Shown piece by piece: positions 18,265-26,230 of a stretch of 64,000 bases of DNA (positions within the stretch are counted from its first letter, which is position 1; every line of letters starts with the position of its first letter). The translations under genes were made by a program, and so were the position numbers. Where the stretch lies: contig NZ_JAAGOB010000014.1 of the NCBI RefSeq assembly GCF_010550695.1, positions 90,282 through 154,281 of the forward strand, in the 5' to 3' direction. A model generated the notes under the pieces. That model saw only the letters and a list, made by a program, of their open reading frames with translations. It ran no database searches and was not told the DNA's origin. The DNA is from Phytoactinopolyspora alkaliphila (GTDB lineage: Bacteria > Actinomycetota > Actinomycetes > Jiangellales > Jiangellaceae).

Positions 18265-19225
18265 GCGCCTCAGCTTTCGTTGGTAGCGATGTGTGGTGGA
18301 GCCTGACGCGAAGCCACGCGTCACGGGTGGCCCCGGGTTGCAGAACGGGGGCGGCTCCGGTGGCGGCGGCCTCGGCCAGGGTGGGAACAGCACTGGCTTG
18401 TGGTTCTAATGCGCAGGCAACGAGCTCGGGCTTACCGGGGGTGGCGCGGTTGGTGGCCCAGATCCACAGGGCCGGGAACGCCTGACCGTCCCAAGTGACG
18501 GTGACTCCCGCCCCGAGATCTTCGGACCACACGTCGTACCAGTACTCCGGCAGGGCGTCGGCGAAGAGCATGGCGGCGAACGGCTGGGCTGGAAACCGGG
18601 TCAGGTCGACGGTGCCGCCACCACGGGCAGGAAGCGCGTCGAGGCGGCCCCGAGCGCCGGGCGCGTAAGGGCTGCTCGGTCGGTCGACGCCATCGCGGGC
18701 GAACACCTCGGTATCAGGCAGGCTGATGCGGGACGCGGCTGCCATGAACGCTTCACCGAAGGTGATGTGGTGTCCCCACAGGTAGGGGAGCGGGCGATCG
18801 GAGACATTGGTGATGGTCTCGCTGACGTGCACGATGGTGTCTTCGAAGCGCAGCCGGATGGTCTTGGTGACGTCAAAGGGCAAATCCTGACTCCGGGTGC
18901 GGAAGGCGACCTCGACGGTCTCGGGCGTGGCGGTCTGGACTTCGTATTGCCAGGGTTGGTGCTGGATGTCACCGTGCTTGGACATCTGATGCCCGTCGAG
19001 GGAGCAGGCGTTGCCGGCGTTGGGGAACAGCTCGTACCAGCCGCCCACGGTGTAGTGGCGTGGGCCTTTCGGGTCCTGGTAGAGCAGGTTGGTTCCGCTA
19101 CGCAGGTCGGTGAACTCATAGATGTGGGTGCCGTAGTCCGCGTTGATCGCGACGCGGATCTCGGCGGACTCCAGAATCAGGCAGCGGTCGCCGTCGACGC
19201 GCGCTTCGCGGAGTGTGGCGCTCAC
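18245..19225 (-). CDS. Aldose 1-epimerase-like (galactose mutarotase superfamily) protein
   Basis: The 326 residues follow the mutarotase beta-sandwich: INADYGTHIYEFTDLRSGTN at the N-terminus, GGWYELFPNAGN, then LPYLWGHHITFGEAF with the histidine pair expected near the active site. The start overlaps the preceding stop in ATGA fashion. Such proteins interconvert sugar anomers before oxidation. Here it lies between an NAD-dependent dehydrogenase-like protein and an amidohydrolase, in keeping with feeding the right anomer to the dehydrogenase. DUF4432-type relatives of unknown role are an alternative. Confidence 0.72.
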   Translation of the reverse strand: MSATLREARVDGDRCLILESAEIRVAINADYGTHIYEFTDLRSGTNLLYQDPKGPRHYTVGGWYELFPNAGNACSLDGHQMSKHGDIQHQPWQYEVQTATPETVEVAFRTRSQDLPFDVTKTIRLRFEDTIVHVSETITNVSDRPLPYLWGHHITFGEAFMAAASRISLPDTEVFARDGVDRPSSPYAPGARGRLDALPARGGGTVDLTRFPAQPFAAMLFADALPEYWYDVWSEDLGAGVTVTWDGQAFPALWIWATNRATPGKPELVACALEPQASAVPTLAEAAATGAAPVLQPGATRDAWLRVRLHHTSLPTKAEAHDHRET

Positions 19226-19956
19226 CCAGACCCCACTTCCTGGGTTCGGTCGGCCCGTGGTTCCCAGCCCAGCACGTCCAGGGTGCGGTCCCAGGAGACG
19301 TAGCGCTGCTCGCGATCGCCGCAGACAACGAGTGCTTCAAAGCCGCGCACCGGGCGCTCCAAAGCGGCGACGAACGCGGATGCCACATCGCTGCCGGCGG
19401 TCCGGATCTCGGGCATTGGGCCGTCGTAGGCCGCGTACTCCTCGTCCGGTAGCGGTCCACATAGCCGCAGTGAGACGACGTCGATGCCGTGCTCGCGTAC
19501 GGCTGCCTCGCATACCTGCTCGCCGAGTCGTTTGGTCAGGCCGTAGGCGTCGGTGGCGTCTGGCGCGCGCTCGTCCAGTTCGTGACCGTGGTCGAGGTAG
19601 GAATGAAAGATCGATAGTGAGCTTGCGTATACGACTCGGTGCGCGCCGGCCGCGACTGCTGCCTGAATGGAGAGGTAGAGACCTTTCACGTTGACGTCGA
19701 AGTGGCTTTCTGCCCAACCGCCGGTAGAACCCCACCCGTCCTGGCGACCCATGGCCACATAGACCAGAGCGTCCTGATCTTTTGCCGCACGATGCAGGGA
19801 GCTGATGTCGGTGACGTTGACGGCGACTGACTCGGCGGCGCCTGGGATCAGTTGTCCCTCGTGCAGATCCGCGCCCCGCACAGAATGCCGTTTGCCCAGC
19901 TCACCGACGATCATCGCGCCCACGCGGCCGGCTGCACCGATGACGAGAATCTTCAC
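19222..19956 (-). CDS. NAD-dependent epimerase/dehydratase family protein, uronate-dehydrogenase-like
   Basis: A 244-residue short extended SDR. The NAD motif GAAGRVGAMIVGEL lies at residues 7-20, the catalytic serines fall in VYASSLSIFHSY, and Tyr-x-x-x-Lys is in DAYGLTKRLGEQ. Length and order resemble bacterial uronate dehydrogenases, which oxidise D-glucuronate or D-galacturonate to the aldaro-lactone. Two lactonase genes in the neighbouring units would open such a lactone, which supports but does not prove this role. The start is GTG at 19956, preceded by AAGGAAAG. Confidence 0.75.
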   Translation of the reverse strand: MKILVIGAAGRVGAMIVGELGKRHSVRGADLHEGQLIPGAAESVAVNVTDISSLHRAAKDQDALVYVAMGRQDGWGSTGGWAESHFDVNVKGLYLSIQAAVAAGAHRVVYASSLSIFHSYLDHGHELDERAPDATDAYGLTKRLGEQVCEAAVREHGIDVVSLRLCGPLPDEEYAAYDGPMPEIRTAGSDVASAFVAALERPVRGFEALVVCGDREQRYVSWDRTLDVLGWEPRADRTQEVGSG

Positions 19957-20006
19957 GCTGAATGCTCACTTTCCTTCGGACTTGATGACGGCGTGTCGGC
20001 CCGGCG

Positions 20007-21101
20007 TCATATCAGGCCGTCACGCGTACTGGCTACTTCGGAACGACCCGCCGGCAGGGCCTGCGGGCTGGGCACGCCGATCGGGAGGATGCAGACAGGG
20101 CACGGTACGTCGATCGACGTGTCCGTGATCTGTGGAACGCCGCTACGTGGATCCACGTAGAAGACGCTGAGCGTGCTGGAGCGTTGGTTCACGACATAGA
20201 GGTGATCGTCGTGGATGGTTGCATCCCATGGGTAATCTCCGCCGGAATCCACGGTCGCGATCAACGAGAGGTCAGGTCCGTCGACGGTGAACGTGGCGAC
20301 GGTGTTCGGCCCACGGTTGAGGACGTAACAAAACCTACCGTCTGGGGAGAACCGGATGGCCGAGGGGTAGCAGGGGCCGGCGCCGACGGTCGCGTGCGAA
20401 AGCACTGTGGTGAGAACCGTAGGCGGCGACGTGTTGAGGTCCAGGACGGTAACGGTGGAGCCGAGTTCGCCGACGACGTACGCGTAGTCGCCGTGGACGG
20501 CGAGGTGGCGTGGTCCCGTGCCCAGCGGCAGCGTGACAAGGTCGGCTTCGTCGAGGTGGCCGGTAGAGGTGTCGAGGCGGTAGCGATAGATCGTGTCCGT
20601 GCCGAGGTCGACGGCGAGAAAGTGCCCGCGTCCAGGCCGGTCGGAAGGGTCAGCGGTGATCATGTGCGGGTGTGAGCCGCCTTGTCGCCGGCCGCGGGTC
20701 CCCACGCCGGGATGCTGGATGACATCGCTGGCGTCGCCCAGGGTCCCGTCGTCGTTGATGGTATGCACGGCGATGGTGCCGCTGGCGTAGTTGGTGGTGA
20801 GCAGGTGCCGACCACGGGGATCCACACTGAGATGGCACGCCACCCCGCCGCCGGTGTGGCGGGTAGGTCCGAGCTGGGTCAGCACGGCGCCCCGCACCAT
20901 CCAAGCGCTGACCTGTCCGTCCGCCGTGGCATGCGCCGCATAGAGGACCGCCTGATCGGCGGACGTTGCGAAGTACATGGGATTGGTCGCGCTCCCGGCG
21001 GTGGAGCCGGCGACTCGTGTGCGCGGACCGTCGAGGTCGACGACGGTGATCCCGCGCGCGGGATCGTCTTGGCTGGCCATGGTGCCGATGTACGCGTACA
21101 T
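20007..21101 (-). CDS. Lactonase family beta-propeller protein (6-phosphogluconolactonase YbhE type)
   Basis: The 364-residue protein begins MYAYIGTMASQDDPARGI and shows repeated blade motifs: HLSVDPRGRHLLTTNYASG, AIRFSPDGRFCYVLNRG and TIHDDHLYVVNQRSSTLSVF. The conserved GGSHPHM block is typical of the seven-bladed lactonase family, which hydrolyses 6-phosphogluconolactone or related aldonolactones. GGAGG precedes the ATG. It is the first gene of the four-gene minus unit and shares the divergent promoter region containing operator D. Confidence 0.85.
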   Translation of the reverse strand: MYAYIGTMASQDDPARGITVVDLDGPRTRVAGSTAGSATNPMYFATSADQAVLYAAHATADGQVSAWMVRGAVLTQLGPTRHTGGGVACHLSVDPRGRHLLTTNYASGTIAVHTINDDGTLGDASDVIQHPGVGTRGRRQGGSHPHMITADPSDRPGRGHFLAVDLGTDTIYRYRLDTSTGHLDEADLVTLPLGTGPRHLAVHGDYAYVVGELGSTVTVLDLNTSPPTVLTTVLSHATVGAGPCYPSAIRFSPDGRFCYVLNRGPNTVATFTVDGPDLSLIATVDSGGDYPWDATIHDDHLYVVNQRSSTLSVFYVDPRSGVPQITDTSIDVPCPVCILPIGVPSPQALPAGRSEVASTRDGLI

Positions 21102-21189
21102 GGGTGGCCTCCGGGGCTCCGGACGCGCGCGGCGGCGGTCAACGCTGCGCGAACGACGTGCTGTAGCGTAATCTACATTACTCGGTAGG

Positions 21190-21204
21190 ACTTAGGTCCT
21201 AGCA
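21190..21204. promoter_or_regulatory. Operator copy D of the regional palindrome
   Basis: ACTTAGGTCCTAGCA matches ACYTAGGWCCTARGT at 13 of 15 positions. It lies in the 129-bp divergent gap between the lactonase and the aminotransferase, 27 bp before the aminotransferase start, where a bound protein could control both directions. Confidence 0.7.
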
Positions 21205-21230
21205 GCGCCGGATATGAGGAGGCAAATGTG

Positions 21231-22505
21231 ATGTCGGTGCGGGTGCGGGATCGGTCGGCCGAGTTGGGGGCACGGGCTGTTGGTATCACTCCGGGTGGTG
21301 TGCATTCGAATGTGCGTTTGGCGGGGCCGGGGGTGTTCTTTGAGCGGGGTGAGGGCGCGTGGTTGTTTGATGCGGACGGCAACGATTACGTCGACTACCT
21401 CCTCGGTCAGGGCCCCAACTTCTTGGGGCACGCCCCTGCGGTGGTGAACAACGCGGTGGCGGGGGCGGCACGGCGGGGGTCGGTGTTCGGGGCACAGCAT
21501 TCGCTGGAGAACGAGGCCGGTGAGTTGTTCCTGGATTCGGTCGGCTGGGCGGAGCGGGTCCGGTTCGGCGTGACCGGGACGGAGGTTGATCAGGCGGCGT
21601 TGCGGCTGGCGCGGGCGGCCACGGGCCGGTCGAAGTTCGTCCGGTTCGAGGGCACGTATCACGGCTGGTTGGACAACATGCTCGTCACGACGGTGGACGG
21701 GGTGACCGGGCCGGCGAGTGCGGGGCAGTTGGCACATCATCTGGATGACACGTATTTCTTGCCGTATAACGACATCGCGGCGTTGTCGGCGACGCTGGCC
21801 GAGCGTGATGATGTGGCGGCGGTGATTGCGGAGCCGGTGATGTGCAACAGCGGCGCGATCGTGCCCCGTGATGGGTATCTGCAGCAGGTGCGGCAGTTGT
21901 GTGACCGTCATGGCGTGGTGCTGATCTTCGACGAAGTCATCACGGGGTTCCGGCTCGCGTTGGGTGGTGCGGCCGAGCGGTTCGGTGTGACGCCTGATCT
22001 GGGGGTGTATGGCAAGGCGATGGCTGGGGGGTGGCCGGTGGCGGCGCTGGCGGGCAAAGCCGAGCTGATGGATATGTTCGCCGGCGGTGTGAATCATTCG
22101 GGGACGTTCAACTCGTCGGTTCCAGCGTGCGCGGCGGTGACGGCGGCGTTGACGGCGCTGCGGGAGGATCCGCCGTACAAGCGGGTCGAGGACCATGGCG
22201 CGAAGCTGATGGCCGGTATCCGTGAGCTGGGAGCCTCTCATGGGGTGCCGGTGCGGGTGCAGGGGTTGCCGATGGCATTTCACGTCTCGTTCGGTGACCC
22301 AGACCAGGTCTGGGACTACGCGGGCATGGCCCGCCTCGACCAGGTCCGCTACGCACGCTTCGCCGAGGTGCTGGTGGATCACGGCGTGTGGGTCGCCCCA
22401 AGGGGGATCTGGTATGTCTCGGCCGCGCATAGTGAGCGTGAGCTCGAGGTGGTGCTGCAGCGGTTCGAGGCCGCGCTCGGTGACTTCGTGGCGGGCGGCA
22501 CGTGA
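21231..22505 (+). CDS. Class III PLP-dependent aminotransferase (glutamate-1-semialdehyde aminomutase-like)
   Basis: GAGGAGG at 21216-21222 supports the ATG at 21231 (424 residues) over the overlapping GTG. The fold-type I pattern is clear: VTGTEVDQAALRLARAATGR for phosphate contacts, FEGTYHGWLDN, FDEVITGF with the PLP aspartate, and GKAMAGGWPVAALAG with the Schiff-base lysine. It resembles HemL-like enzymes, but the catabolic setting argues for transamination of a sugar-derived or beta-amino acid and not haem synthesis. It is the first gene of a plus unit with SMP-30, RidA and the broken M81 gene. Confidence 0.88.
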   Translation: MSVRVRDRSAELGARAVGITPGGVHSNVRLAGPGVFFERGEGAWLFDADGNDYVDYLLGQGPNFLGHAPAVVNNAVAGAARRGSVFGAQHSLENEAGELFLDSVGWAERVRFGVTGTEVDQAALRLARAATGRSKFVRFEGTYHGWLDNMLVTTVDGVTGPASAGQLAHHLDDTYFLPYNDIAALSATLAERDDVAAVIAEPVMCNSGAIVPRDGYLQQVRQLCDRHGVVLIFDEVITGFRLALGGAAERFGVTPDLGVYGKAMAGGWPVAALAGKAELMDMFAGGVNHSGTFNSSVPACAAVTAALTALREDPPYKRVEDHGAKLMAGIRELGASHGVPVRVQGLPMAFHVSFGDPDQVWDYAGMARLDQVRYARFAEVLVDHGVWVAPRGIWYVSAAHSERELEVVLQRFEAALGDFVAGGT

Positions 22506-23449
22506 TGGACCATACGGTACGTGCGGGCTTTGTGGCTGCTGTGCTGGTCGAGGAGGCGGTGGGGCCGCGGACCTGGCTGGGGGAGAGCCCGCGCTGGGAC
22601 GGTGTGGCGTGGTGGTGGGTGGATGCGTCGGTGGGAGACGTGTGGACCCGTACACTCGGGGAGGACGCGGTTTGCGTGTGGCGCACTGGGCGGCGGACGT
22701 CTTTGGTGCAGCCGGAGGCGTCCGGCGGGGTGGTGGTGGCGGTCGGGCAGGAACTGTATGTGCTCGGCCGGCGCGATGACGGGGCGTGGGGGCAGGGCCG
22801 GCGGTGGTGTGGGCTCGGGCTGGGTGATGGCTGGCTGGTCAACGATGGGGTCGCGGACTCGCGGGGCCGGTTGTGGATCGGGTCGATCGCGCCGGATCGC
22901 CGCCCGCTGGACGGTGGGTTGTTGCGGGTCGAGCCGGACGGCACCGTGGGGCAGGCGGCGTCGGGGTTCACGTTGACGAACGGGATGGCGTTCAGCGCGG
23001 ATGAGCAGTACCTGTTCCATGTGGACACCTTCGAGCGCGCCATCTGGGCGCACCGAGTCGATCTCGATATCGGTGAGGTGTTCGGGCGGGAGGCGTTCGT
23101 GGATTTCACCGCCGACGATGGGATGCCGGACGGTCTGGCGATCGATGCCGATGGTGGGGTGTGGGTGGCGATGTACGGCTCGGGCGAGGCCCGCCGCTAC
23201 ACCCCCACCGGGAGCCTCGACTTCGTCGTGGTGGTGGATCCGGCGCAGTGCACCAGCATCGCCCTGGGCGGCCCGGACTCCCGCGATGTGTTGATCACCA
23301 CGGCGCGAGAGGGCTACGGCGAAGAACGCAGCACTGCCGAGCCGCTGGCCGGACGGCTATACCAAGCCCGCAGCCCGTACCCTGGCCTGGCCACGGCCAC
23401 CGTCGCGGTTCAGAAGGACGTGGCCGTCGAGAAGAAGCGGCGCATGTGA
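22505..23449 (+). CDS. SMP-30/gluconolactonase/LRE family lactonase
   Basis: A 314-residue six-bladed propeller whose ATG overlaps the preceding TGA by one base (a GTG at 22502 is possible). Metal-binding positions are visible: Glu in WLGESPRWDG, Asn in LVNDGVADSRGRLWIGS, Asn in TNGMAFSADEQYLF and Asp in MPDGLAIDADGGVWVAMYG. Enzymes of this family open aldono- and aldaro-lactones, which fits the uronate-dehydrogenase-like protein in the divergent unit. Confidence 0.88.
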   Translation: MDHTVRAGFVAAVLVEEAVGPRTWLGESPRWDGVAWWWVDASVGDVWTRTLGEDAVCVWRTGRRTSLVQPEASGGVVVAVGQELYVLGRRDDGAWGQGRRWCGLGLGDGWLVNDGVADSRGRLWIGSIAPDRRPLDGGLLRVEPDGTVGQAASGFTLTNGMAFSADEQYLFHVDTFERAIWAHRVDLDIGEVFGREAFVDFTADDGMPDGLAIDADGGVWVAMYGSGEARRYTPTGSLDFVVVVDPAQCTSIALGGPDSRDVLITTAREGYGEERSTAEPLAGRLYQARSPYPGLATATVAVQKDVAVEKKRRM

Positions 23450-23520
23450 ACGGTTGGCGTTGAGATCGTCGGTTGTTGTCGGTTGGTGAAGGATCCATCG
23501 AGTGAAGAGTGAGGAACATG

Positions 23521-23985
23521 ATGAGCACAGCTGAGGATCGTCTTGCTGAGGCGTTGGCGGTGGCTCCGGCACCGGTGGGTGCCAAGGCGTTGATCGACCC
23601 GGTGGTGGTGGCTGACGGGGTGGCGTATGTATCGGGTCAGGTCGCCTTCGTCGGTGCGGAGGGGCCGCTGCTGGGTAAGGTCGGCGCGGGTGTCACGGTG
23701 GAGCGGGCCGCCGAGGAGGCGGGTAAGGCGGTGGCGAACGGGCTGTACCGGCTGATCGAGGCCGTCGGTTCGTTGGACGCGGTGGAGCGGGTGCTCAAGT
23801 TGACGGTCTTCGTCAACGCCGTCGATGACCTGATCGAGCAGCCGGAGGTGGCCAATGGTGCTAGCCGGGTGCTGCTCGAGGTGCTGGGGGATCGGGGCCG
23901 GCACGCCCGTTCCGCCGTGGGCGTGGCGAGTCTGCCCCTGGGCGTTCCGGTGGAGGTCGAGCTGGTCGTGAAGGTGCGGTCCTGA
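23521..23985 (+). CDS. RidA/YjgF/UK114 family protein
   Basis: The ATG at 23521 sits six bases after GAGG and gives 154 residues. Features of the longer RidA subgroup are visible: YVSGQVAFVGAEGPLLGKVG, KAVANGLYRLIEAVGSLDAV and VGVASLPLGVPVEVELVV, where an Arg is expected before the last block (RHARSAVGV). RidA proteins hydrolyse reactive 2-aminoacrylate-type enamines made by PLP enzymes, or act as deaminases in catabolic clusters. Here it is coupled to a PLP aminotransferase and ends overlapping the ATG of the M81 pseudogene. Confidence 0.88.
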   Translation: MSTAEDRLAEALAVAPAPVGAKALIDPVVVADGVAYVSGQVAFVGAEGPLLGKVGAGVTVERAAEEAGKAVANGLYRLIEAVGSLDAVERVLKLTVFVNAVDDLIEQPEVANGASRVLLEVLGDRGRHARSAVGVASLPLGVPVEVELVVKVRS

Positions 23986-24829
23986 TGAGGCTGGCCACGC
24001 TCGGCTTCAGCCACGAGGCGAACACGTTCGCTCCGGCGAAGGCGACGTTGGCGGCGTGACAGGCCGCGGGCATTGTTGAGGGTGAGGCGATCCGGGTCGA
24101 GTACGCGACGTCGGAATCGATTCTGGCCGGGTTCTTCGCCTACGAGGCGGAGCAGTCCGACGTCGAGGTGGTGCCGTTGGTGTTCAGCTGGATCACACCT
24201 ACTGGGGCCAGCACTACCGAGGCGTTCGAGCACCTGACGGATCGCATGATCGGCGCGCTCGAAAAGCATGGTCCGTTCGATGGGGTGTCGGTCAGCGTGG
24301 TCGAAGGTTTCCCCTACGCCGACATCGCCGAGATGGGTCTGAGCGTCGTCGTGGTCACCGACGATGATGCCGGCCTCGCGGAGGACGTCGCAGGGACGAT
24401 CGTTGAGGCGGCGTGGGGGATGCGCGAGGAGATGATCGGTGACGCGCCGAGTGTCGACGACGCGCTGCGTGCGGCGGCTGCTGAACCGGAGGGGCCGGTG
24501 GTGGTGCTGCCACCCACGGCGGTGCCCGGTTCTTCGACCTCGGCGCCTCAGCCGGGGTCCGCACCGACGACGGTTTCCTGCTGGCCGTCCACGCCCGGCC
24601 CACCGGTACGTCGAGTCAGGTCCAGTTCCGTATGGTCGGCATTGAACCCACGACGGTCGCGATTATCGCGGCCAAAGGCGTGCACTCGCCGCGGGCGGCA
24701 TTCGAACCGATCGCCACCAAGCTGATCTGGGCCAACACCCCCGGCGCCACCAGCGCCGACCTCTTCACCCTCACCTACCGGCATCGCCGCAGCCCCATGT
24801 TTCCATTCGAAACTGAAGCAAGCAGGTGA
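23985..24829 (+). pseudogene. MlrC-type M81 family metallohydrolase, interrupted and internally deleted
   Basis: The N-terminus MRLATLGFSHEANTFAP is textbook MlrC, but a TGA at 24057-24059 (AKATLAA-stop-QAAGIVEGE) interrupts at residue 25. The frame then goes on to EHLTDRMIGALEKHGPFDGV, jumps directly to SVVEGFPYADIAEMGLS, losing a central block, and after GPVVV another deletion with frameshift leads to FFDLGASAGVRTDDGF and the natural end TLTYRHRRSPMFPFETEAS. Intact relatives have about 480-500 residues; less than 60% is left. The family are zinc-dependent hydrolases first known from linearised microcystin degradation. The start overlaps the RidA stop. Confidence 0.88.
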
Positions 24830-25137
24830 TCTCACCGAGTCGAGCTAATCACGTCAACGACGCGCAGGCGATGTGCGGAACCGGTGGAGTGCAGGTCAGC
24901 TCGTCTGTGTTGCCGGCCATGTCGAGTAGCCCGTATGCGCTATCGACCGGTCGAGTACGGCGCAGTATCTACGGACGAGACGGTTATGCGCTGGTGCGAG
25001 GAGTGCCGAAGCGAGCGTCCGCCACGGCGCGAGGTCTCATTGAGGTTGCTTCGGTTGGTCGTGGAAGGCGGATCTGCGGTCCGTAGAATGTTGGGCGCCA
25101 ACGAGCGGCGCATTCGGTATGCCGGAATAGGGAGATC
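24830..25137. other. Intergenic stretch, no gene seen
   Basis: About 308 bases between the M81 pseudogene and the small membrane protein gene. Short frames show no family features and no strong hairpin was seen. Confidence 0.5.
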
Positions 25138-25572
25138 ATGTCTGACGGAACGCACGAGCTTGACCAGGCGAACAAGCCGCGAGTGGCACGCGGCGTGACT
25201 ATGGGAGCCTGTGCCGCCACGCTGGTGATCGGCATGGCCGCTGGATTGCTCGCCGGATCCCTCGTGTTCGGAGACGATGCGCCCGCGTCCGCAGATTCGG
25301 CGGACGTCGCAGCGGCTCATGTCGACGTCGCCTGTGGCATCGCCCTCCGGGTCAACGAGACGCACACCAGCGCGGACGACTTCGGTGGCCTGCGGGATGA
25401 TCCGGTGTTCTGGGAGGTTCCCGCACTCGGCTATCTGATGAGCGCGGCTGCCATTCACGACGCTCAATATGAACGGTTCGCGGCCGCCGGAGAGGCGACC
25501 ATTGGCAACATACAGCGAATGAATCTCGACGAGTTCGTTTCGGCTGCGGTCGAGCAGTGTGAACAGGATTGA
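25138..25572 (+). CDS. Small membrane-anchored protein of unknown function
   Basis: 144 residues with a short polar N-terminus, one hydrophobic segment at about residues 19-41 (MGACAATLVIGMAAGLLAGS) and then an extracytoplasmic domain with two cysteines (DVACGIALR and VEQCEQD) that could form a disulfide. No signal-cleavage site is evident. I do not recognise the family. Codon use is normal for the window. It converges on the XRE-cupin gene with only 8 bp between stops. Confidence 0.65.
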   Translation: MSDGTHELDQANKPRVARGVTMGACAATLVIGMAAGLLAGSLVFGDDAPASADSADVAAAHVDVACGIALRVNETHTSADDFGGLRDDPVFWEVPALGYLMSAAAIHDAQYERFAAAGEATIGNIQRMNLDEFVSAAVEQCEQD

Positions 25573-25580
25573 CCGCAGTG

Positions 25581-26165
25581 TCAGCTGCGTTTTGGCTTGG
25601 CGCGGACGTGCATGCGTTCGCCTTGTGGTCCGAAGAGGCTGAGGAATTCGACGGCGTTGTCGTCTGCTCGGCCGAACCAGTGCGGTGTTCTGGTGTCGAA
25701 TTCGGCGGCTTCGCCGGCTGGTAGCACAAGGTCGTGTTCTCCGAGCACGAGCCGGAGCCGTCCGCTGAGGACGTACATCCATTCGTAGCCTTCGTGGACC
25801 TGGGGTGTGGGTTCGGATCGTTTCGTTCCGGCGGGGATGATGTGCTTGAACGCCTGCAGGCCGCCTGCGCCGCGGCTGAGCGGGAGGATCGTCATCCCGT
25901 ACGCGGTGAAGGGCCGAATGTGAATGCGCGGGTCGCCAGTTGCGGGCGCGCCGACCAGCTCGTCGAGCGGGACCCCGTGTGCGCGGGCGAGGGGGAGCAG
26001 GAGCTCGAGGTTGGGGCGGCGCTGGCCGGACTCCAACCGGGAGAGGGTGCTGACGGAGATCCCGGTGCGTTCGGACAGGTCGGCAAGCGTGGTTCCCTGC
26101 TTGGCGCGTAGCGCTCGCAGCCGGGGGCCGACGGTGCTGATCACATCTTCGGTGGCGTCATCCAT
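25581..26165 (-). CDS. XRE family regulator with C-terminal cupin domain
   Basis: The ATG at 26165 gives 194 residues. The HTH lies at residues about 10-65 (LRALRAKQGTTLADLSERTG, ISVSTLSRLESGQRRPNLEL). Residues 100-190 form a cupin with VHEGYEWMYVLSGRLRLVLG and ending HWFGRADDNAVEFLSLFGP. Such proteins sense small ligands and repress neighbouring genes. The gene is divergent from a flavoprotein reductase, and the gap contains a perfect TTGCC-n5-GGCAA palindrome that probably serves as its own operator. Confidence 0.9.
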   Translation of the reverse strand: MDDATEDVISTVGPRLRALRAKQGTTLADLSERTGISVSTLSRLESGQRRPNLELLLPLARAHGVPLDELVGAPATGDPRIHIRPFTAYGMTILPLSRGAGGLQAFKHIIPAGTKRSEPTPQVHEGYEWMYVLSGRLRLVLGEHDLVLPAGEAAEFDTRTPHWFGRADDNAVEFLSLFGPQGERMHVRAKPKRS

Positions 26166-26174
26166 AGGCCCAGT

Positions 26175-26189
26175 TTGCCACTTCGGCAA
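26175..26189. promoter_or_regulatory. Palindromic operator between the XRE-cupin and reductase genes
   Basis: TTGCCACTTCGGCAA has perfect 5-bp arms separated by five bases, 10 bp from the regulator start and 42 bp from the reductase start. The position suits control of both divergent genes by the XRE protein. Confidence 0.65.
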
Positions 26190-26230
26190 GAGAGTTTGTC
26201 ATCGGCAGCGTACGGGCGGAACATTGCACC

